From Myxosarcina sp. GI1 (GTDB lineage Bacteria > Cyanobacteriota > Cyanobacteriia > Cyanobacteriales > Xenococcaceae), in contig NZ_JRFE01000028.1 of assembly GCF_000756305.1 (NCBI RefSeq), forward strand, positions 8,633-72,632: DNA of 64,000 bases. The letters are read 5' to 3'. A program made the position numbers and the translations under genes. Every line of letters begins with the position of its first letter. Position 1 is the first letter of the stretch. The notes beneath the pieces were generated by a model. It was not told the DNA's origin. It did no database searches and saw only the letters and a list, made by a program, of their open reading frames with translations. Of the stretch, positions 1 to 9,690 are shown one piece after another.

Positions 1-1067
1 AAGCCGCTAGAAAACTAAATCTGGAACTAATCGTTCAAACTCCACGACAAGCCGATCCTGCTGTAAGTAGAGCCACAGGAGTAGTGTTAGCAGATATTAA
101 AGATGTAGCTGCAACAGCAGAATTAGCAAAACGCTGCGATATTATCACTTTTGAAAATGAATTTATCGATCTTGATGCCCTAAAAACTCTAGAACAGCGG
201 GGAGTTTGTTTTAGTCCCAACCTCGCTACCCTGTCACCTCTATTAGATAAGTACGAACAGCGTAGCTATCTTCGACAAATTGGCATAGATGTACCTCGCT
301 TTGCCGCGATTGAGACAGCAGCAGATATTGATTCTTTTGGCGATTTTCCCCTGGTTCTGAAAGCGCGTCGTCATGGTTATGACGGACAAGGAACTTTCAT
401 TGTGCGCGATCGCCCTTCATTAGAAAAAATATTAGAATCTAATTCTGCACCAATAATGCTTGAAGAGTTCGTTCCCTTTACTAAAGAATTAGCGGTAATT
501 GCTGCCCGTAGCGCATCGGGAGAAATTGTCACCTATCCCGTAGTAGAAACCTATCAACAAGAGCAAGTCTGTCACTGGGTAATTGCTCCTGCCGATATTT
601 CGGAAACGGTGGCGGAAAAATGTCAGGCGATCGCCAGCAAGATATTAGAACGGCTGCAGGTAGTGGGATTATTCGGTATCGAATTATTTTTGACACCAGA
701 AGAAAAAGTCCTGGTAAACGAAATTGCCCCCCGTACACACAATTCGGGACACTACACCCTAGATGCCTGTCATACTTCTCAATTTGCCATGCAGCTACAG
801 GCGATCGCTAATTTACCTCTTGGTTCGCCGCAGTTGAAATCTGCTGGTGCGGTAATGATTAATCTACTCGGCTACGAAAATTCACAGTCAGATTATCAAC
901 AGCAGCGCGATCGCCTTAATGCTATTCCCAATGCTTACGTACACTGGTATGGCAAAACCTCTTATCCTGGCAGAAAACTAGGTCACGTTACAGTCTTATT
1001 AGATAGAGAAACAATTTCCCAAACTAAATCGATAATTGAACAAGTTAAAACGATTTGGTATGAGTGA
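1..1067 (+). CDS. purK: 5-(carboxyamino)imidazole ribonucleotide synthase, 5' partial
   Basis: PurK is the ATP-grasp enzyme that carboxylates aminoimidazole ribonucleotide to N5-CAIR in de novo purine synthesis (cytosol). The frame is open from base 3, so the true start lies before the window. A GTG at 84 lies inside the coding region because the 27 codons before it also read as PurK (ELIVQTPRQADPA). About 354 residues are visible of a family usually 380-390 long. The ATP-grasp core shows in FPLVLKARRHGYDGQG, the EEFVPFTKELAV segment and the metal-binding NEIAPRTHNSGHYT segment near the C-terminus. No terminator is obvious; a short heptamer repeat follows. Identification is firm. Confidence 0.95.
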   Translation, partial: AARKLNLELIVQTPRQADPAVSRATGVVLADIKDVAATAELAKRCDIITFENEFIDLDALKTLEQRGVCFSPNLATLSPLLDKYEQRSYLRQIGIDVPRFAAIETAADIDSFGDFPLVLKARRHGYDGQGTFIVRDRPSLEKILESNSAPIMLEEFVPFTKELAVIAARSASGEIVTYPVVETYQQEQVCHWVIAPADISETVAEKCQAIASKILERLQVVGLFGIELFLTPEEKVLVNEIAPRTHNSGHYTLDACHTSQFAMQLQAIANLPLGSPQLKSAGAVMINLLGYENSQSDYQQQRDRLNAIPNAYVHWYGKTSYPGRKLGHVTVLLDRETISQTKSIIEQVKTIWYE

Positions 1068-1137
1068 GGAGATAGAGGGCAGAGGACAGAAAATTTCAAG
1101 CTCTAAGAAACAGACAAGACAAGAATAAAAACTTTTT

Positions 1138-1155
1138 ACTCGCTACTCGCTACTC
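1138..1155. repeat. Short heptanucleotide tandem repeat (STRR)
   Basis: Two exact copies of ACTCGCT followed by a partial third (ACTC). The same heptamer opens the array at 30789. Heptameric short tandem repeats are a known feature of cyanobacterial intergenic DNA. They are too short and lack spacers, so this is not CRISPR. Confidence 0.7.
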
Positions 1156-1189
1156 AAGAAACTTCTCCTGCTTCTCTACTAACTACTCG

Positions 1190-1396
1190 CTAATCTCTCT
1201 CTCCCAAAACGCTCCAAGGAGAAAGCTGAGTAGTAGTAGCGTTATGATTTGGGCTAGCGGTATCGAGACTCAAACCATAAATCACTGGAATCGCTCCAAT
1301 AACAAAAGAGCTACAAACAACTAAAAGTACGGTATAAATTGGATTGTCGTGATGTTCGCTAACTTCAACGCGATGATGAGTTGGATTAGTTCTCAT
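1190..1396 (-). CDS. Small single-pass membrane protein, unknown
   Basis: A 68-residue protein with a hydrophilic N-terminus rich in His (MRTNPTHHRVEVSEHHDNP), one hydrophobic helix at about residues 21-43 (YTVLLVVCSSFVIGAIPVIYG) and a polar tail. The ATG is preceded by a strong GGAGGG ribosome site about 8 bases upstream, which supports translation and fixes the start. I do not recognise a named family. Its size and single-helix layout are like those of the small thylakoid proteins that accompany photosystems, but nothing in the sequence proves that. It is transcribed divergently from pds, with about 280 bases between the starts. Confidence 0.7.
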   Translation of the reverse strand: MRTNPTHHRVEVSEHHDNPIYTVLLVVCSSFVIGAIPVIYGLSLDTASPNHNATTTQLSPWSVLGERD

Positions 1397-1674
1397 GGTT
1401 TTTACCCTCCGAAAAATTACTGAATCAATTTTCAGTCTATAAAAGTTTTTGTAACAATGACTACTGTTTTAAGTAACTGTAACAAAAAGTACTTTTTAGC
1501 AATGTTATTGTCAATCGATCGACAAATTAATGCAAAAATCGCATGGAATTAGTTTGTCAATCCGAAATATTTTTAGATCTTTGGCTCGATCCACAAAAAT
1601 TCGAGCAAATGTAACGAAGTGCAAACTATAATAATTTGAGTAATTAAAAACCTTATTAAAGTTAAAATTTTTAG

Positions 1675-3096
<1,422 letters not shown>

Positions 3097-3218
3097 CTTA
3101 AGACGATCGGCATAAAACGGTTGATAGAATGAGACAATTCTAAACGAGCGAAGCGACTAAAAATATAATCTTACTCTTTGCCCTCCAAAAAAAAGACAGT
3201 GTTTCTGTTTGCTTGTGA

Positions 3219-4139
3219 ATGTTGCAACTACCAAAATCACAACCGAAAAAAAATCTCGTCTCGACCGCCGAGTCTTATGAATACTGCCGTCAGGTTACGG
3301 CAGAATATGCCAAAACTTTTTATCTCGGCACTTTGTTGATGCCCAAAGAAAAAAGTAGGGCTATTTGGGCAATTTATGCTTGGTGCCGTATGACCGACGA
3401 ACTGGTAGACGGTGCCAAAGCACAATATACAACTCAAGAAACTCTGGCAGAATGGGAACGGCAGCTAGAATCAGTTTTTGCAGGACAGCCCATTGATGAT
3501 ACAGATGTTGCCTTAGTAGACACCATCAACCGTTTCCCCCTTGATATTCAGCCGTTTCGAGACATGATTGCAGGACAACAAATGGATTTAAACCGCAATC
3601 GCTATCAAACTTTTGAAGAGCTAAAGCTCTATTGCTATCGGGTAGCAGGTACGGTAGGTTTGATGTCAAACGCAGTGTTGGGCATCAAAAATCGCTCTAA
3701 TTCTGTTCCCTGGGAAAAAGGCACGACATACATTCCTACAGATGAAGCGGTAAGTTTGGGCATTGCCATGCAGCTAACCAATATCTTACGGGATGTGGGT
3801 GAAGATGCCAGGCGCGATCGCATTTACTTGCCTCTAGAAGATTTAGCTGCTTTTAACTACACCGAAGAGGAACTTTTAGCAGGAGTTATCGACGATCGCT
3901 GGCGAGCAATTATGCGCTATCAGATCGAACGAGCGAGAAACTACTATCAGCAGGCAGAGATAGGAATTCGCTATCTGGATTCTCGTTTGGCGGTGTGGTC
4001 GGCTCTAATGCTCTATCAAGGAATTTTAGACGCGATCGAAGCTAATAACTATGATGTGTTTAGCCGTAGGGCTTTCGTACCCAACTATAAAAAGTCATTG
4101 GCTTTACCTGTCGCCTGGTTGAGAGCGCAAGTCTTATAA
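3219..4139 (+). CDS. crtB: Phytoene synthase
   Basis: It condenses two geranylgeranyl diphosphates to phytoene, the step before Pds. Both Asp-rich, magnesium-diphosphate-binding motifs of the squalene/phytoene synthase family are visible: DELVD at residues 60-64 and DVGED at about 192-196 (inside LTNILRDVGEDARRDR). The 306 residues match the family length. The ATG at 3219 is a reasonable start, because the conserved part begins about 15 residues later. It lies 122 bases after pds on the same strand. A degenerate heptamer array starts 10 bases after the stop codon. Confidence 0.96.
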   Translation: MLQLPKSQPKKNLVSTAESYEYCRQVTAEYAKTFYLGTLLMPKEKSRAIWAIYAWCRMTDELVDGAKAQYTTQETLAEWERQLESVFAGQPIDDTDVALVDTINRFPLDIQPFRDMIAGQQMDLNRNRYQTFEELKLYCYRVAGTVGLMSNAVLGIKNRSNSVPWEKGTTYIPTDEAVSLGIAMQLTNILRDVGEDARRDRIYLPLEDLAAFNYTEEELLAGVIDDRWRAIMRYQIERARNYYQQAEIGIRYLDSRLAVWSALMLYQGILDAIEANNYDVFSRRAFVPNYKKSLALPVAWLRAQVL

Positions 4140-4148
4140 CAATTTTTC

Positions 4149-4190
4149 AATGAACAATGAACAGCGAGCAATAAACAGTGAGCAGCGAAC
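4149..4190. repeat. Degenerate heptamer array (STRR)
   Basis: Six heptamers in perfect register: AATGAAC, AATGAAC, AGCGAGC, AATAAAC, AGTGAGC, AGCGAAC. They share the pattern A-R-Y-R-A-R-C. The array begins 10 bases after the crtB stop and is non-coding. Such arrays are typical of cyanobacterial genomes and probably arise by slippage. Confidence 0.75.
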
Positions 4191-4314
4191 ATTGTTAAAT
4201 GTTGAATGCTAAATAATAATTGCTCATTATTAAAGTAGTAACAATGTAGCTGGCAATCTGTTACAATACTTTTGAAATATGAAGTAATTCGTAACTTGCT
4301 GACTCGCTACAAAC

Positions 4315-5550
4315 ATGAGAATTGAAAATATTAGAACTGCGATCGATAGCGGTCATAAAAGAGCTATAGCTACGTTGGTTTGGGAAAAGCGCGATCGCCC
4401 CAGTCAGGAAATTTTTTTTGAAACTACAGAGGATTTTGCCGAAGATTTAACCGCTAATCCCCAGGCTTTTCTAATTGCGGGGATAATTCCTGCCATGCGC
4501 TACGGAGAAAGCCGAATTGCTATCGATGCAGAAATTTCTCCTGAATTATATAAGGGTTTGACCGCAGTAATGGAAATCTTTAGCTACTGGTATGGAGAAA
4601 AACGTAAGCCCATACCTATTGAGGCTATAGTTCGCAAGCGATCGCTAACAGAGCCGAAAAGCAAGCGAGCGGGTTTATTTTTTTCGGGTGGCGTAGATTC
4701 TCTATCGGCTTTGAGAACCAACCGTCTGGCTTTTGCCGAGGAACATCCGCGAGCGGTAAAAGACGGGATTTTGATTTACGGACTGTTGAGCGGCGAAACC
4801 GAACCAGAACAGTCTTACACAAAAGTAATTGAGGCAACTACTAAAATCGCCGTAGATGCAGGGCTAAATTTGATTCCCGTTACCACTAATATTTATTCTC
4901 ACTTACAAGATTTAGACCGAGATTTTAATTTTTGGAAATTTGAGTATCAAGGTGCGGCACTAGCGGCTGTAGCTCATGCCTTGGCATCGCGATTTAGTAC
5001 GGTATCGATCGCCTCGACCTACAATTTAGAACATCTAGCACCCTGGGGTTCTCATCCTTTAATCGATCCTAACTATAGCAGTAGCGAGTTACAGATTACT
5101 CATGAAGATCTTACTCTGTCTAGATGGGCTAAGACTAAGCTAATTGCCGACTGGGATATGGGTTTGCAAAACCTGAGAGTCTGTAGCGAAAACCAAAGCT
5201 ATCGCCAGGGACAATTAAACTGCGGTAAATGCGAAAAATGTGTCAGAACTATGACTACGCTCATAGCCTTAGATAAACTCGATCGCGCTACGGCATTTTC
5301 TGCTTCTGACTTATCTGAAGACTTGTTAGTTAAAGCAGCCTATATTAGCGATCTATATACACTGTCTTGCTACCAAGATTTAATCGAACCTCTAAAAGCT
5401 AGAGGTCGCCATGACTTAGTTAGAGGAATCAAAAGAGCTACAACCAGCTATTTTGAAACCGATTTGAAAGGACTGCTCAAACGCAGCGATCGCTATTTGT
5501 TTGGCGGTAATTTGCTCAAATTGAGTAATAAATTTAAAAAGTCAGTTTGA
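4315..5550 (+). CDS. QueC-like PP-loop ATP pyrophosphatase family protein
   Basis: A 411-residue protein with the PP-loop SGGVDS at residues 124-129 (RAGLFFSGGVDSLSALRT). This is the ATP-binding signature of N-type ATP pyrophosphatases and adenine nucleotide alpha-hydrolases. A Cys cluster follows at about C290, C303, C306 and C309 (LNCGKCEKCVRT), much like the structural zinc site of QueC. The first 120 residues are not part of the core and I do not recognise them. QueC itself is about 230 residues, so this is probably a relative that activates a carboxylate or carbonyl of an unknown substrate rather than a preQ0 synthase. It ends 9 bases from the convergent ribBA. The family assignment is firm, but the substrate is unknown. 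Confidence 0.7.
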   Translation: MRIENIRTAIDSGHKRAIATLVWEKRDRPSQEIFFETTEDFAEDLTANPQAFLIAGIIPAMRYGESRIAIDAEISPELYKGLTAVMEIFSYWYGEKRKPIPIEAIVRKRSLTEPKSKRAGLFFSGGVDSLSALRTNRLAFAEEHPRAVKDGILIYGLLSGETEPEQSYTKVIEATTKIAVDAGLNLIPVTTNIYSHLQDLDRDFNFWKFEYQGAALAAVAHALASRFSTVSIASTYNLEHLAPWGSHPLIDPNYSSSELQITHEDLTLSRWAKTKLIADWDMGLQNLRVCSENQSYRQGQLNCGKCEKCVRTMTTLIALDKLDRATAFSASDLSEDLLVKAAYISDLYTLSCYQDLIEPLKARGRHDLVRGIKRATTSYFETDLKGLLKRSDRYLFGGNLLKLSNKFKKSV

Positions 5551-5559
5551 ATTTGTACT

Positions 5560-7236
5560 TTAGCGACTAAAACTATAAATAGTCTGACTGGCTAAATCTC
5601 CACAGAGTTCGGATGGCTTAGTGGTCAAGGGATAGGTTTGTCGATCGAGGTTTACTTGCAACCCCGTCATCGGATCGTCACCAGGAGCGAGCAAAAACTC
5701 CAAACTTTCTACTTCGTGCCAACTTACTAAAGTATCTAGTAAATTGGCTATCCCCGACATATAAGGATGATGGCAATCTCGATACCAATCTGAGGTGGCT
5801 AAGTTTGGCTGGTCGAAACCTAGATGAAAAATCAACGACGAACGGTTGAATAGAGCAACGGCAATAGGTCTAGCTTCTTCTTGCAGTAGAAAATCGTGAG
5901 TTTGAGCTAGATAGCGTATTTTATCCAGTTTTTGATAGCGAGCGGCAACAGAATTTAATTCTTGTTTCCAAGATATAGCGATGGTAATCAAATAAGTTTG
6001 CAGCAGCAAGTGACCGAGCTTTTTGGCTTTGGTTGCCAAATATTCAGAATTATAGTCATTGGCTTCAATTAATAGCGGCAGGCGATCGACAATTTCCAAA
6101 CCATAACCTTTTAAACCCGCAATTTTACGAGGATTGTTAGTAATCAAACGAATTTGCTTAATGCCCAAATCGTTGAGTATTTGCGCTCCCATACCGTAAT
6201 CGCGTAAATCTGGAGCAAATCCCAAGCGTTCGTTTGCTTCTACCGTATCCAAACCAATATCTTGTAAGGTATAGGCTTTAAGCTTGTTAACCAAGCCAAT
6301 TCCCCTACCTTCCTGGCGTAAATAAACTACTACTCCCAAACCATGTGCCTCGATCATTTTTAAAGCCGACTGAAGCTGCATTCGACAGTCACAGCGCATC
6401 GATCCGAGAGCATCCCCCGTGAGACATTCGGAGTGCATTCTAACTACAGCTGGTTTGGCGGCAAGTTCTGCCAGTTCTCCTTTGACAATTGCCAAATGCT
6501 CGCTGTTATCGAGGGTATTGCGATAGGCATAAATTTGAAAATCGCCAAACTGACTGGGAAATTTACAAACTGTTTCTCGGTAGACAAAGCGATCGTTTTG
6601 CAGGCGATAACTAATCAAATCGGCAATGCTAATTAGCTTTAGTTGATGTTGACGAGCATATTCGACTAGCTGAGATAACCGCGCCATCGAACCATCAGGA
6701 TTTTGAATTTCGCAAATTACGCCCGCAGGATACAAACCTGCCAGTCTCGCCAGGTCTACGGCTGCTTCTGTATGTCCCGCCCGTTTTAAAACCCCGCCCG
6801 TTCTAGCTCTCAAAGGAAAAATATGTCCCGGACGTACCAAATCTTCGGGACGGCTGACAGGATTGATTGCTACCTGAATCGTCCGAGCGCGGTCTTCAGC
6901 AGATATTCCCGTAGTTACCCCAAGTTTTGGTGCAGCGTCGATGCTAACTGTAAAAGCTGTTTGATTGCTGTCGGTATTTTTGGTCACCATCAATGGCAGA
7001 TCCAGGCTATCCAAACGTTCGCCAGTCATTGCCAGACAGATTAGTCCTCTGGCTTCTACTGCCATAAAATTGATAGTCTGCGGCGTAGCAAACTGAGCGG
7101 CGCAGATAATGTCGCCTTCATTTTCTCGATTTTCATCGTCTACTACTACTATCGAACGTCCTGCTTTAATATCGGCCAGGGCAGAATCTATAGAATCAAA
7201 ATTAATCGGGGTGTTTTGCGGCGTTTTCACTAACAA
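5560..7236 (-). CDS. ribBA: Bifunctional DHBP synthase / GTP cyclohydrolase II
   Basis: This enzyme makes both branch precursors of riboflavin: 3,4-dihydroxy-2-butanone 4-phosphate from ribulose 5-phosphate, and the pyrimidine precursor from GTP. The RibB domain covers about residues 10-205 and contains DDENRENEGD and RPGHIFPLRA. The RibA domain follows at about 210-400 with zinc cysteines in HSECLTGDALGSMRCDC and the GTP-contact stretch RQEGRGIGLVNKLKAY. A C-terminal extension of about 150 residues has no catalytic motif that I recognise; cyanobacterial RibBA proteins of about 550 residues are usual. It is convergent with the PP-loop gene. No FMN riboswitch was recognised upstream. Confidence 0.95.
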   Translation of the reverse strand: MLVKTPQNTPINFDSIDSALADIKAGRSIVVVDDENRENEGDIICAAQFATPQTINFMAVEARGLICLAMTGERLDSLDLPLMVTKNTDSNQTAFTVSIDAAPKLGVTTGISAEDRARTIQVAINPVSRPEDLVRPGHIFPLRARTGGVLKRAGHTEAAVDLARLAGLYPAGVICEIQNPDGSMARLSQLVEYARQHQLKLISIADLISYRLQNDRFVYRETVCKFPSQFGDFQIYAYRNTLDNSEHLAIVKGELAELAAKPAVVRMHSECLTGDALGSMRCDCRMQLQSALKMIEAHGLGVVVYLRQEGRGIGLVNKLKAYTLQDIGLDTVEANERLGFAPDLRDYGMGAQILNDLGIKQIRLITNNPRKIAGLKGYGLEIVDRLPLLIEANDYNSEYLATKAKKLGHLLLQTYLITIAISWKQELNSVAARYQKLDKIRYLAQTHDFLLQEEARPIAVALFNRSSLIFHLGFDQPNLATSDWYRDCHHPYMSGIANLLDTLVSWHEVESLEFLLAPGDDPMTGLQVNLDRQTYPLTTKPSELCGDLASQTIYSFSR

Positions 7237-7995
7237 AATTTATTTTACAGCAGCGCGAACTTACTATCTACTTTTTTCCTTAATTGTAGCTTTTTTTTTG
7301 CAAGCGACATGAGTACGGCTTTTACAGGCAGGGCATCCGCCTCGCGATTGCAACTTTCAATCTACCAAGCTACAACTCTAAGGCTATTAAAGATATAACT
7401 TATTCAAAATAGCTGTTTGGAAGGCAGTGTAGCTCAGGCAACCAAAAGTTGCCGCACGTATATAGCAATTCTCGGTTGAATAAGGTACACTTCGGTCTTA
7501 CCAGACACTAGGCACTAGGGTTTGAGTGATTTATCTTGAGCGTAGAGCGCGTACCTCACCACTATAAGAAACGCTATATTTTGCTTGAAAATTTTGAAAA
7601 CTGCTATCAATTTTTGTCAAGTAAAATACATAAAAAATTGCGATTCACCTTATACATTACACTTCTTAAGTTTTAATGTTTTAAAATGCAATTGCAATAG
7701 AAACTATGAGGTTTAATAAAATTGGCAAACTTTTCAATCAGCTAACCTGGAATTTAAAAATTTAAATAAATTGCAGTACGTTCTGCCCAAAATTTAGTAG
7801 AAATCTGGTGCGTTTTTTGGTTTAATAATACTAAAATAAGCTGTTAAGAAAAGTATAAAGTAGCTTGACTAAAAATAAATGTTGAGGTTTAAACAGTTTG
7901 GATTTAAGCAATTGGTATTTTAGCGATCGCAAGTTAGCGATCGAGCGAGTTTTTTTCTCTGCAAACTGCCAAGTCAAATAATTTAACGATCTTAA
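7237..7995. other. Long intergenic region between divergent ribBA and AEC permease genes
   Basis: About 760 bases without a convincing gene. It holds a small perfect hairpin at 7437-7453 (GGCAAC, 5-base loop, GTTGCC) and the minus-strand copy of a 30-base dispersed repeat at 7488-7517. An AT-rich stretch at 7600-7900 and two close GCGATCG sites near 7924-7945 precede the permease gene. The promoters of both divergent genes must lie here, but I could not pick them out with confidence. Confidence 0.6.
7488..7517 (-). repeat. Dispersed 30-base repeat, copy 1
   Basis: Read on the minus strand it is TAGTGCCTAGTG, 7 variable bases, then AGACCGAAGTG. The same 12 + 7 + 11 layout is found on the plus strand at 32300-32329. 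The left part is itself made of TAGTGYC heptamers, so this is a heptamer repeat joined to a conserved flank. Confidence 0.7.
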
Positions 7996-9558
7996 ATGTT
8001 CATAGTTGCTGAAAGTATTTTCTGGACAAGCCTGGGAATTTTTTTATCGCGGGGAAGATTTATTACCGCTAAAACCCCAAAATTACTCGGACAACTCTTG
8101 TATTGGATTGGAATTCCCTGGCAAATTTTAGCTTTAGTTCGTCGCTCCAATTTTCAAGAAACAGCTTTACTTCCACCCACAGTAGCTATTGTGATGTTTC
8201 TGGTAGGAATGTGCCTGGCTTTATTTTGCTGGAAAGCTTTTAATTTTTTTGGCAATAGCCAATCGCGGCAGAAATCATCACATCACTTGACTAATATCAA
8301 AAAAACACGGTGGTCGAACCCAGTTGAGCAGCTAACGAAGTTTGTGCCGACACGGGTAAAAGTTCTGTACGGAAACTCAAGCAAATTATTCTCTAGAAAA
8401 GCTTACAATACGGGCGATCGCGCTCGGCGACGGGGCTTACAAGCACCTGAAGTAAATTCAGGTGACAGCCCCTCCGCTGGCTTCGCCAATCGCCAAAATA
8501 GAGTACGCACGCCCCTTTATAAAAGCCAAAAAACTTCAGCCACAGATTCCTTACCTGCTTTAAACATTTATGGATTTCGTTGCGAGACTAATTTTCATCC
8601 AGGCAACGGAACAGTTCCAAAGACGGAAATTTATGTAGAACCAGAGACTGGTTGCGACTACGAAAGATCGAATTCATCAATAAAATTTGGCGTGCCTTGG
8701 GGTTATCGCTCTCTAAGTTCTAATACCTATAGGTCGGGAAACTCTCAGAGAACAGTTCCCTACGGTGAAGCTGTTCCGACAATGAAAGCTTCATCTAAGC
8801 TTCACAATCCTTTACCTGTGGCAGTTATCGATCGGCGATCGCTTTCTTCTACCTATTCTCCCGATCCTGTTGAGAATTCTACAGAGCGACCTGCAATCGC
8901 TAATAATAGTAGAACTAGTAAAGGTAGCTTTGTTTTAGCTTCTATGCTTGGCAACACTGGTTTTATTGGTTTGGCTGTCGCTCCAGCTTTGGTCAGTCAA
9001 GCCTACTGGAGTTGGATTGTTATTTATGGTGTAGCTCACAATGTCTTAGGTAGTTATGGTCTGGGAGTACTTTTGGCTAATTATTACAGTCATTCCAACC
9101 GACAACCTAATTGGCGGCAACAGCTAGGACACATTTTTTTGATTCCCTCTTTGTGGGCTTTTATTGTAGGTTGGTTGAGTAAAGATTTATGGCTGCCCAA
9201 TCCGATTGAATCGGGAATCCAAACCTCAAGTTTATTCGTCGTTCCTGGTGCTTTTTTGCTGATTGGAATGCAGTTAAGCACGATTCAGCAAATTGCCAGT
9301 TGGCACGAAGTTTTGTCGTCTACAGCTATTAAAATCTTTATTTTGCCTTTGCTAGCAGGCTTGAGTCTGACTTTAATGGGTGTAAGCGGAGATGGTCGTT
9401 TGGCTTTGGTGTTAATGTCTGGTATGCCTACTGCATTTGTTAACGTGATTTTAGCCGAACAGTACGATCTCAATCGACAAATAGCTGCCAGCAGTATTTT
9501 GCTCAGTACGGTTGCTTTTCCACTCATCTTGCCCTTATGGTGGCTTTTGTTTAAATAA
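7996..9558 (+). CDS. AEC (auxin efflux carrier)-type permease with a large hydrophilic insert
   Basis: The C-terminal part (about residues 308-520) has at least six hydrophobic helices and the AEC-family stretch GSFVLASMLGNTGFIGLAVAP. The N-terminus has two or three helices (residues 1-80). AEC permeases are usually about 300-320 residues; here about 228 residues of polar, low-complexity sequence (about 80-307) lie between the N- and C-terminal halves. The insert is rich in Ser, Arg, Asn and Pro, has no helices, and its DNA contains a nested palindrome (8432-8472). The frame is open throughout, so a 520-residue protein is possible. The substrate is unknown. The ATG at 7996 starts directly in the first helix, which may mean a slightly shortened N-terminus. 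Confidence 0.75.
   Translation: MFIVAESIFWTSLGIFLSRGRFITAKTPKLLGQLLYWIGIPWQILALVRRSNFQETALLPPTVAIVMFLVGMCLALFCWKAFNFFGNSQSRQKSSHHLTNIKKTRWSNPVEQLTKFVPTRVKVLYGNSSKLFSRKAYNTGDRARRRGLQAPEVNSGDSPSAGFANRQNRVRTPLYKSQKTSATDSLPALNIYGFRCETNFHPGNGTVPKTEIYVEPETGCDYERSNSSIKFGVPWGYRSLSSNTYRSGNSQRTVPYGEAVPTMKASSKLHNPLPVAVIDRRSLSSTYSPDPVENSTERPAIANNSRTSKGSFVLASMLGNTGFIGLAVAPALVSQAYWSWIVIYGVAHNVLGSYGLGVLLANYYSHSNRQPNWRQQLGHIFLIPSLWAFIVGWLSKDLWLPNPIESGIQTSSLFVVPGAFLLIGMQLSTIQQIASWHEVLSSTAIKIFILPLLAGLSLTLMGVSGDGRLALVLMSGMPTAFVNVILAEQYDLNRQIAASSILLSTVAFPLILPLWWLLFK
8432..8472. repeat. Nested palindrome inside the permease reading frame
   Basis: The outer arms are GGGGCT (8432-8437) and AGCCCC (8467-8472). The inner arms are CACCTGAA (8444-8451) and TTCAGGTG (8457-8464) around a 5-base loop. 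A further TGGC-TTC-GCCA hairpin follows at 8478-8488. All arms are perfect. It lies in the extra hydrophilic region of the AEC permease, as expected of a repeat inserted without breaking the frame. Confidence 0.75.
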
Positions 9559-9571
9559 AGGCAGAAATTTA

Positions 9572-9606
9572 GTCTATGAACCAAATTATTTATGGTTTTC
9601 ATAGAC
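9572..9606. terminator. Inverted repeat after the AEC permease gene
   Basis: GTCTATGAA (9572-9580) pairs perfectly with TTCATAGAC (9598-9606). CCA and TGG just inside extend the stem around an AT-rich loop. It starts 14 bases after the permease stop. There is no clear T-run, so the terminator role is likely but not certain. Confidence 0.45.
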
Positions 9607-9690
9607 AAATTCTATGTTTGGTATAAGCATGAATCTATTGTTCTAGCTTAAACTAGGTATGAGGGGCATTTTTATATTAGGAAGTATTGA

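Noticed and set aside
84-86. GTG as the start of purK
   Set aside because: Codons before it, back to the window edge, also encode PurK sequence, so the gene begins outside the window.
7109-7312. Plus-strand gene over the start of ribBA
   Set aside because: It is the mirror frame of the ribBA N-terminus and runs into AT-rich non-coding DNA.
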